Shown piece after piece: positions 1-4,676 of a DNA stretch of 24,455 nucleotides (position 1 is its first letter; every line of letters begins with the position of its first letter). The DNA is taken from NCBI GenBank assembly GCA_004375785.1, contig SOKM01000152.1:1-24455 (forward strand). Direction: 5' to 3'. This DNA comes from Candidatus Cloacimonadota bacterium (GTDB taxonomy: Bacteria; Hydrothermota; E44-bin80). A program made the translations under genes and the position numbers. Below the pieces are notes generated by a model. That model saw only the letters and a program-made list of their open reading frames with translations. It had not been told where the DNA came from and made no database searches.

Positions 1-166
1 TCACTTCCGAATAATATTTCTTTGAGATTTTTCTAACAACTGCGGTTCTTACACCAAGAAAATTTATTTCCTGGTCGTCCTTAAAAAATCTTTTAATACC
101 CTTACGATATTCTTTGTCAACATGCTGTTTCAATTCTTTCCTTATTTCTCTTAGTATAGTTTTCAT
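1..166 (-). CDS. DNA alkylation repair (AlkD-like) protein, N-terminal fragment
   Basis: The first 55 codons of a leftward gene that runs off the window. The N-terminus has a charged helix followed by RFFKDDQEINFLGVRT and VVRKISKKYY. This matches the start of AlkD-family HEAT-repeat DNA glycosylases, where a 'FLGVR...LRKIAKKY' stretch follows the first helix. These enzymes excise N3- and N7-alkylated purines. Start: ATG at 164-166, 17 bp after the stop of the small lipoprotein, so the two are probably co-transcribed from the promoter at 327-355. The catalytic region lies outside the window, so family assignment rests on the N-terminus only. Confidence 0.6.
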   Translation of the reverse strand, partial: MKTILREIRKELKQHVDKEYRKGIKRFFKDDQEINFLGVRTAVVRKISKKYYSEV

Positions 167-183
167 TTAAATTCAAATAAATT

Positions 184-300
184 TTACACAAATTCCATTG
201 GTTCAGGTTCTGGCTCTGTCGATTTTGTACATCCAATAAAAAGTGCGAAGGAAACAAGAATAAATGTTACTGTTAAATAAAGGAATATTTTGTGTTTCAT
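184..300 (-). CDS. 38-residue lipoprotein, possibly the remnant of an FGE-domain lipoprotein
   Basis: Reading from ATG at 298-300 gives a complete lipoprotein signal: MKHK, a hydrophobic core and lipobox LFIGC (Cys24). A short tail TKSTEPEPEPMEFV follows, then TAA. A GAAGG-type ribosome site lies about 6 nt upstream and an excellent promoter lies at 327-355. The tail ends in MEFV, the kind of sequence that opens FGE-sulfatase domains (M-x-F/L-V/I-x-IPAGxFxMGS), as in the divergent neighbour at 479. It may therefore be the stump of an FGE-domain lipoprotein, or a genuine mini-lipoprotein. Signal type is clear; function unknown. Confidence 0.6.
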   Translation of the reverse strand: MKHKIFLYLTVTFILVSFALFIGCTKSTEPEPEPMEFV

Positions 301-326
301 TTTACGCCTTCTTTAATTTTTTTATA

Positions 327-355
327 ATTATATAAAGAAAAGAATAAAAAGTCAA
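327..355 (-). promoter_or_regulatory. Sigma-70-type promoter for the small lipoprotein/alkD unit
   Basis: On the minus strand TTGACT (350-355), 17 bp, TATAAT (327-332). It lies about 27 nt upstream of the lipoprotein ATG and is divergent from the promoter at 397-425. Confidence 0.75.
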
Positions 356-396
356 GGATTTTTTTTGTGCTGTCAAGGCAAAATAGAAAATTCTTC

Positions 397-425
397 TTGA
401 TTTTGGAATGAAAATAATATATAAT
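397..425 (+). promoter_or_regulatory. Sigma-70-type promoter for the FGE-domain gene
   Basis: TTGATT (397-402), 17 bp, TATAAT (420-425), followed by a leader of about 47 nt that carries AAAAGGAG just before the ATG at 479. Confidence 0.75.
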
Positions 426-478
426 GGGTTAAAAATCAACCGTGGTTAGAAAGACGTACATTTATAAAAGGAGACTAT

Positions 479-1420
479 ATGAGAAAGATTCTATTGTTGT
501 TAGTAATATTTTTGTTGTTACCAGCTCTACTTTTTGGTCTAAAGAAGTGTCCAAACTGTGATAAAACCTGGCCAGATAAGCAAAAATACTGCGAACAATG
601 TAGTGCAGAACTTGTGAAAGTGAAGCCTAAACCTAAAACAAAACCGAAACTTACATATCTTCACACCAATGAAAAAGGATATAAGGAATACAGGAATGGA
701 AAGGATGGTTCAATTCTCATAAAAATTCCAGCTGGAGAATTTACGATGGGCTCGAACGATGGCGATGATGATGAAAAACCTGTTCATACTGTTTATCTTG
801 ATGAATATTACATATGTAAGTATGAGGTAACGAACAGTCAGTATAATAAATTCTGCGATGCAACCGGAAGGAATTATCCTGATGACCCTAAATTTGAAGG
901 AATGTCTGACTATTTCACAAACTATCCTGATTATCCTGTAGTAAAGGTATCTTGGAATGATGCGGTTGCTTATTGTAGGTGGGCAGGATTACGGTTACCG
1001 ACTGAGGCAGAGTGGGAGAAGGCAGCGAGGGGAACGGATAGTAGGAAGTATCCCTGGGGTAATAGCAAGCCTGATGCTGGAGGCACATACAGAGCAAATT
1101 ATGATCCTGGTGAAGATGAAGTGGATGGATACAAATACACCTCCCCATTTGGCAGTTTTCCAGATGGCATATCACCTTATGGATGTTATGATATGGCGGG
1201 AAATGTATGGGAGTGGTGCAGTGACTGGTATGGGGAGCATTATTACAGGGACAGTCCTGAGAGGAATCCTGAAGGTCCCTCATCTGGTAAATATCGTGTT
1301 ATTCGCGGCGTTTCGTTGTGCTGCAAGACGATGGGCTTGCGCTGTGTGACGCGGGACTGGTTCACTCCGGCACATGGGTGGGGCTACAGCGGGTTTCGTG
1401 TTTCCCTCTCCCCAGAATGA
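479..1420 (+). CDS. Secreted zinc-ribbon plus FGE-sulfatase/C-type-lectin-fold protein; candidate DGR target
   Basis: 313 residues. Residues 1-20 are a hydrophobic signal sequence. Residues 24-41 form a zinc ribbon (CPNC...CEQC). From about residue 80 an FGE-sulfatase (SUMF1-like) domain begins with IPAGEFTMGS and continues through EVTNSQY, WNDAVAYCRWAG, RLPTEAEWEKAARG, YPWGN, and DMAGNVWEWCSDWY. The usual end is RVIRGGSW...NR...GFR; here it is RVIRGVSLCCKTMGLRCVTR, then DWFTPAHGWGYSGFRVSL, with the expected length but odd side chains. The second active-site Cys of true formylglycine-generating enzymes is not seen, so a binding or display role is likelier than sulfatase activation. GC content jumps in the last 110 bp. 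Strong promoter and SD upstream. Fold assignment is secure; substrate unknown. Confidence 0.85.
   Translation: MRKILLLLVIFLLLPALLFGLKKCPNCDKTWPDKQKYCEQCSAELVKVKPKPKTKPKLTYLHTNEKGYKEYRNGKDGSILIKIPAGEFTMGSNDGDDDEKPVHTVYLDEYYICKYEVTNSQYNKFCDATGRNYPDDPKFEGMSDYFTNYPDYPVVKVSWNDAVAYCRWAGLRLPTEAEWEKAARGTDSRKYPWGNSKPDAGGTYRANYDPGEDEVDGYKYTSPFGSFPDGISPYGCYDMAGNVWEWCSDWYGEHYYRDSPERNPEGPSSGKYRVIRGVSLCCKTMGLRCVTRDWFTPAHGWGYSGFRVSLSPE
1306..1412 (+). other. Candidate DGR variable region (VR)
   Basis: This stretch encodes the end of the C-type-lectin fold, the place where DGR variable regions lie in FGE-type targets. It is far richer in G and C and poorer in A than the rest of the gene. The conserved frame (RVIRG, LRC, R, PA, GFRVSL) is kept, while positions normally held by Asn (AAC/AAT) are diverse: TGC, TGC, GGC, GAC, TTC, ACT, CAT, TAC, AGC. 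The edge ends in a GC-rich, pyrimidine-rich block (TTTCCCTCTCCCC). No template repeat or reverse transcriptase lies in this window, so a remote DGR would be needed. Confidence 0.55.
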
Positions 1421-1455
1421 TTATCTGAGTATCTATTATTTAAATATCTGAATGG

Positions 1456-1482
1456 GTAAATAGGGGCTTCACCCCTATTTAC
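1456..1482. repeat. Perfect hairpin, 11-bp stem, CTTCA loop
   Basis: GTAAATAGGGG (1456-1466) and CCCCTATTTAC (1472-1482) pair perfectly around CTTCA. It starts 35 bp after the stop of the FGE-domain gene and has no T-tract, so it is not a classical terminator. Hairpins downstream of the VR are known in some DGRs, but this may simply be one of the local dispersed palindromes. Confidence 0.6.
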
Positions 1483-1500
1483 GATATGTATTGAGGATAA

Positions 1501-1520
1501 CACCCTGATTCATCAGGGTG
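1501..1520. repeat. Perfect hairpin, 8-bp stem, TTCA loop
   Basis: CACCCTGA (1501-1508), loop TTCA, TCAGGGTG (1513-1520). Its right arm supplies the TGA that ends the truncated radical SAM reading frame on the minus strand. Confidence 0.6.
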
Positions 1521-1860
1521 ATTTACAGAAGGATGCAACACAGTTGGTTGGAAGCGGGTCATAATACCAATCAAGCCACCCAACCCCTTTTGTGCGAAGA
1601 AGCCATTTTTCTGCGTAACGTAGCCCACAGAACCCCGTTTCATCATCCTTCATTCTACATTGGTTTCCACATACAGGGCATTTAATCTCTCCCTTTTCAT
1701 GAGGTTTGTGAGGTAAGTCAAATGACTTCCTTGATTCTTTATGTGAACGTTCAATAATTTTAAGACTCCTGGCAGAACCTTCTCGTATGCAGTCAAGGCA
1801 TAAGGGAAGGGATTTGGAAATCATATCAGATTTTTTCTCACAAATCCTACACTTCACCAT
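1513..1860 (-). pseudogene. Truncated radical SAM protein (N-terminal cysteine-rich part only)
   Basis: From ATG at 1860 (a TTG at 1878 is possible upstream) about 115 codons encode the N-terminal part of a radical SAM enzyme of the PflA/AmrS-like group. It has CRICEKKSDMISKSLPLCLDC, then KCPVCGNQCRM, TGFCGLR, and WYYDPLPTNCVASF. In full-length relatives the PLPTNCVA stretch is followed by the CxxxCxxC SAM cluster domain. Here the frame ends at once with CKSP-stop, and the stop lies in the hairpin arm at 1513-1520. No continuation is found in 1421-1512. The protein lacks the catalytic domain, so it is most likely a broken gene. The complete AmrS-like enzyme at 3296 belongs to the same broad group. 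Confidence 0.65.
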
Positions 1861-1878
1861 TCTTTTTAATTCAACCAA

Positions 1879-1956
1879 TAAAACTAATAAAACAAATCAA
1901 ACCAATTAAACAGTCTTTTTTACATTCTCTCTTCCCTCTTCCCTATTCACTATTCC
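1879..1956. repeat. AT-rich linker and GAAGAGGGAAGAG-type repeat overlapping a stop codon
   Basis: Positions 1879-1915 contain degenerate AATAAAACTAATAAAAC and CAAATCAAACCAATT copies; similar TTTGGTTTG sequence occurs near 13620 and 13730. Positions 1923-1956, read on the minus strand, give GGAATAGTGAATAG followed by GGAAGAGGGAAGAG, and the TAG stop of the DUF3795 gene (1943-1945) is inside it. Confidence 0.45.
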
Positions 1957-2302
1957 GCTTTCTTATTTCTTCGAGCACATCCCTTGCTTCTGGAAGTTTT
2001 AAATGTTCCCAAACACCTTCAAGTGTCTCACAAATATACTCGTCGCAGTAAGCACAATTGTTAACACCTTTTTCTATACCGCAATCCCTTACCTTACATT
2101 CTGAACAAAACTCCATCATTTGTTTTCCTTCGACAACACAACCATAACAATTAATGTCCGAAATTTTAATAGGATACTCATCTGAAGACCATTTTTTTGC
2201 AGTCTCTTCTCTCAGTTCATTATCATCATTCTTTGTAGCAATGTAAGCAGGACATTCAGTACAGATAATACCACAAAAAGCTACCATTTTTTCATTTTCC
2301 AT
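1943..2302 (-). CDS. DUF3795 domain protein (cysteine-rich)
   Basis: 119 residues, a normal length for the family. The DUF3795 pattern is clear: CGIICTECPAYIA near the start, INCYGCVVEG, then FCSECKVRDCGIEKGVNNC and CDEYICETL. Such proteins are widespread in anaerobes, probably bind metal or a cluster through these cysteines, and have no established reaction. The start at 2302 has AAAGGAGG five nt upstream. The gene follows the secreted protein at 2348 by 45 bp and may share its transcript. The last residues (NSE) and the TAG stop fall inside a dispersed repeat. Confidence 0.85.
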   Translation of the reverse strand: MENEKMVAFCGIICTECPAYIATKNDDNELREETAKKWSSDEYPIKISDINCYGCVVEGKQMMEFCSECKVRDCGIEKGVNNCAYCDEYICETLEGVWEHLKLPEARDVLEEIRKRNSE

Positions 2303-2347
2303 CTCATCCTCCTTTAATAATATTAATATAAATATTAATGTTTAATT

Positions 2348-2965
2348 TTACTCCTCGCATTCATCTTTATAGAGACTCATATAGTCAACAATAATTGTAA
2401 TTGCCTCATCCCGCATATCCTTTTTTAGGCTTTCATCGAGCAGCACATCCTCAGTCAACATCCATACTTCACACCAGTCGTAATCCATCGCTTCCTGTGC
2501 TTCGACAAGAGCAAGAATTATGGAAACTGTAAAACTTGTATCATTCAATTCCCAAGCAATAAGGAGTAAATCTAAAGCTTCGCCAACAAAAAAATAATCA
2601 TCCATTGCCAGAAGATAACCAAGACAGAAAACCTCATCTGCGGTCAAGGGCTCAAGTGTTAATGTATCTATGTCATTATTGTACTTCTTTTCAAGATAGG
2701 CAAGGTATAAAACAGCATTGTTCTTACCGTTAATGTCCCAGGATAAAGCATTAATAACTGCAGCCTTAACATCAACAGGATTTTTCGGTGATGACAGAAA
2801 TTCTGCAATCTCTGGGGTGATGACATCCAATTTAGCAGCCTTGTTTACCATTTCAATATCTTTGTAAGCGGTATAGAAATCAGTTGAGGTAATTGGCGAA
2901 TCAGCATAAAGGAATCCTGAAAATAAGACAAACAAGAAGGCTATAAATACACCAATTCTTTTCAT
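2348..2965 (-). CDS. Secreted protein of unknown function
   Basis: 205 residues starting at ATG 2963-2965, chosen because AAAGGAGGT lies just upstream and a clean Sec signal (MKRIGVFIAFLFVLFSGFLYA) follows; an in-frame ATG 78 bp further up lacks both. The mature part is acidic and predicted mostly helical (KAAKLDVITPEIAEFLSS, PVDVKAAVINALSW, TADEVFCLGYLLAMDDYF, EALDLLLIAWELND). The repeated amphipathic helices suggest a helical-repeat fold. No catalytic motif and no family recognised. Probably first gene of a unit with the DUF3795 gene. Confidence 0.75.
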   Translation of the reverse strand: MKRIGVFIAFLFVLFSGFLYADSPITSTDFYTAYKDIEMVNKAAKLDVITPEIAEFLSSPKNPVDVKAAVINALSWDINGKNNAVLYLAYLEKKYNNDIDTLTLEPLTADEVFCLGYLLAMDDYFFVGEALDLLLIAWELNDTSFTVSIILALVEAQEAMDYDWCEVWMLTEDVLLDESLKKDMRDEAITIIVDYMSLYKDECEE

Positions 2966-2988
2966 TATACCTCCTTTTCGTTTCTTTA

Positions 2989-3017
2989 CTTTTACCACCA
3001 AATACAAAAGATTGCAA
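2989..3017 (-). promoter_or_regulatory. Possible promoter for the secreted protein/DUF3795 unit
   Basis: On the minus strand TTGCAA (3012-3017), 17 bp, TAAAAG (2989-2994), about 23 bp before the ATG. Both boxes are weaker than others in the window. Confidence 0.35.
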
Positions 3018-3058
3018 GAAAAATTTTCAGGTGAAGGTGACATCAGCTATCTTTTTCC

Positions 3059-3088
3059 TTGACTTTCGTTCCCTTTTTCTTATATTAT
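3059..3088 (+). promoter_or_regulatory. Promoter-like sequence, rightward, about 200 nt before AmrS
   Basis: TTGACT (3059-3064), 18 bp, TATTAT (3083-3088); TATATT at 3081-3086 with 16 bp is an alternative. The next rightward gene starts at 3296, so a long leader or a small RNA is implied. Confidence 0.5.
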
Positions 3089-3216
3089 ATGTTAAGCATC
3101 TAGGCACCTTGGGTCGGAGGTTGATCCCGGTGAGGTAGACTAAACTTCACCACAATGTAATAGAAAAACAAATTATACGTGGCAGGCGGGGCAGGCTTTG
3201 TGACATTTCAATCTCT

Positions 3217-3244
3217 GTAGCGTTGGGGCTTATCCCCAACGTTG
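3217..3244. repeat. Palindromic repeat R1, 'empty' copy
   Basis: GTAG, then CGTTGGGG (3221-3228), loop CTTAT, CCCCAACG (3234-3241). The same arms at 20955-21001 contain an extra 24-bp palindrome in the loop. Confidence 0.7.
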
Positions 3245-3264
3245 TTAATCATGCTTTGCAATGT

Positions 3265-3294
3265 GGTTGACTGAATATTTACATATTTACGTTC
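3265..3294 (+). repeat. Dispersed repeat R8 (GGTTGACTGAATATTTA...)
   Basis: GGTTGACTGAATATTTA, followed by TTTACGTT. Related sequence occurs at 22200-22225 (+) and inverted at 22043-22074. Here it abuts the AmrS start codon. Confidence 0.5.
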
Positions 3295-3295
3295 A

Positions 3296-4453
3296 ATGTT
3301 AAAGAGGTTTTTTGATGTTAAGATTTCACGTCGTGATTTTTTAAGGAAAGCAGCGATTTTTTTAATGAGTATCGGTGCAGGAGTAGAACTATCTGCTTTC
3401 TTTGATAGGAAAAAGAAAGTGAAGTTAGATAAAGAGACATTGAGGGAGGCAATGTTTTATAAAAGACTCGATAAAGACGTGGTCCAGTGTGAGGTCTGTT
3501 TTCGTGGTTGTATTCGGAAAGAAGGTCAGAGGAGTTTCTGTAGAAATAAAATAAATATTGATGGTAAATTTTATAGTCTGGTTCATTCCAGACCATCAGC
3601 CGTTCAAATTGACCCGATAGAAAAGGAACCTGCTTATCATATGTTTCCAGGGACTGAAATTCTCTGCTTTGGTACAGCTGGCTGCAATTTTCGCTGTAAA
3701 TTCTGTCAAAATTGGCATCTTTCCCAGAGACCAATCGAGGAGATGGATATTATCTATGAACTTAGTCCTGAAGATTGTGTTGATATTGCAATAAAAAAGA
3801 AAATACCCACGCTTTCCTTTACCTATAATGAACCCACGTCATTTTATGAATATGTTTACGATATAGCAAAGATTGCAAAAGAAAAGGGACTCCACATACT
3901 TTTCCATTCAAATGGTTCAATGAACCCTGAACCACTAAAAGAGTTACTCAAGTATGCCGATGCAGTTACAATTGACTTAAAAGGATTTACCAAAGAATTT
4001 TATAAAAATACTTCTTCAGCTAAATTGGCACCTGTTTTGGGGACATTAAAGATTATAAAAGAAGAAAAGAAGTGGCTTGAGATTGTGAATCTACATATCC
4101 CCGGCTTGAATGATAATCCTCTTGATATAAAAAGGATGTGCCGATGGATTAAGGAAGAACTTGGTGATGATGTACCATTACATTTTTCTCGCTTCTTTCC
4201 AAATTATAGACTCACAAACATAACCGCAACTCCCATAAAGAGTCTTGAAAAGGCACATCAGATTGCCAGAGACGCAGGGTTAAAGTATGTAACGATTGGT
4301 AATGTGCCAGGCCATAAACTTAACTCCACATTCTGTCCTAATTGTCAGGGACGCATAATCCATCGCACCCATTTTCAGGTTCTTAAAAACAATATGAAGA
4401 ATGGTAAGTGCATATTCTGCGGTTATCCTATCGCAGGACTCTGGGAACTATAG
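3296..4453 (+). CDS. amrS: AmrS-like radical SAM enzyme with Tat-type N-terminus
   Basis: 385 residues, full length for the AmmeMemoRadiSam radical SAM family. The SAM cluster motif is CNFRCKFC (Cys130, 134, 137), followed by QNWHLSQ. An N-terminal cysteine block (CEVCFRGC...FCRNK, about 65-82) and a C-terminal zinc ribbon (CPNCQGR...CIFCG) are typical. Unusually, residues 11-18 read SRRDFLRK and lead into a hydrophobic stretch, the form of a twin-arginine signal. The family's reaction is not established; genomes usually pair it with Memo- and AMMECR1-like proteins, and neither is in the window. No SD precedes the ATG and a repeat abuts it. The fused spermidine-synthase-like protein follows on the same strand after 223 bp of repeats. 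Confidence 0.85.
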   Translation: MLKRFFDVKISRRDFLRKAAIFLMSIGAGVELSAFFDRKKKVKLDKETLREAMFYKRLDKDVVQCEVCFRGCIRKEGQRSFCRNKINIDGKFYSLVHSRPSAVQIDPIEKEPAYHMFPGTEILCFGTAGCNFRCKFCQNWHLSQRPIEEMDIIYELSPEDCVDIAIKKKIPTLSFTYNEPTSFYEYVYDIAKIAKEKGLHILFHSNGSMNPEPLKELLKYADAVTIDLKGFTKEFYKNTSSAKLAPVLGTLKIIKEEKKWLEIVNLHIPGLNDNPLDIKRMCRWIKEELGDDVPLHFSRFFPNYRLTNITATPIKSLEKAHQIARDAGLKYVTIGNVPGHKLNSTFCPNCQGRIIHRTHFQVLKNNMKNGKCIFCGYPIAGLWEL

Positions 4454-4676
4454 CATTTACTGTAACAGTTCAGCCACTAAGTCACCAAGGCACAACAGTG
4501 TCATTCCTATGCGCTTCCTCTCCCTTGAAGGGAGAGGATAGAGGTGAGGGTGATTACACACCCCGTCCTATACCATACGGTATAGGACACCCCTCTTTTT
4601 AGAGGGGATAGTGGGAATTGATATTATTTCATAATCTTTGTGTCTTAGTGCCTTTGTGGCTAAAAATTACAGATTT
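4454..4676. repeat. Cluster of unrelated dispersed repeats between two genes
   Basis: In order: GCCACTAAGTCACCAAGGCA (4473-4492); CTCTCCCTTGAAGGGAGAGG; a 24-bp palindrome (4565-4588); CCCCTCT-TTTT-AGAGGGG (4590-4607); and, on the opposite strand, an inverted copy of the first family (GCCACAAAGGCAC, 4636-4665). An open frame with an ATG at 4638 would start inside this repeat, which is why the downstream gene is started at 4677. Confidence 0.65.
4565..4588. repeat. 24-bp palindromic module R2, variant with a perfect stem
   Basis: Left arm GTCCTATACC, loop ATAC, right arm GGTATAGGAC, a perfect 10-bp stem. It shares length and the ACC-ATAC-GGT core with the modules at 20966-20989 and 22164-22187, where the G-C pair at one stem position replaces A-T here. 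Confidence 0.7.

Larger units (their letters stand above)
3089..3295 (+). other. Long leader region with hairpins and repeats; no gene seen
   Basis: The 330-bp gap 2966-3295 holds no protein gene. After the promoter at 3059 there is GGTGAGGT-(7)-ACTTCACC at 3129-3151 (one mismatch), a GGCAGGCGGGGCAGGC stretch near 3181, a perfect GTTGGGG palindrome at 3221-3241, and GTTGACTGAATATTTA ending next to the AmrS start. I do not recognise a known riboswitch or small RNA. Confidence 0.4.

Noticed and set aside
915..1283. Long open frame antisense to the FGE-domain gene
   Set aside because: Low-complexity His/Pro/Cys-rich translation, no ribosome site, and fully inside a well-supported gene.
479..1420. 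True sulfatase-activating formylglycine-generating enzyme
   Set aside because: The second active-site Cys is missing and the protein is secreted with a lectin-like variable end.
3089..3215. SRP RNA or 6S RNA in the leader before AmrS
   Set aside because: Neither the conserved SRP GGTCAGG...GGAAGG core nor the 6S open-bubble arrangement could be found.
4408..4602. Open frame running from the AmrS end into the repeats
   Set aside because: Starts inside AmrS in another frame and translates dispersed repeats; no family sequence.
4590..4607. CCCCTCT-TTTT-AGAGGGG as a terminator
   Set aside because: No T-tract on either side and it belongs to a common repeat; termination not supported.
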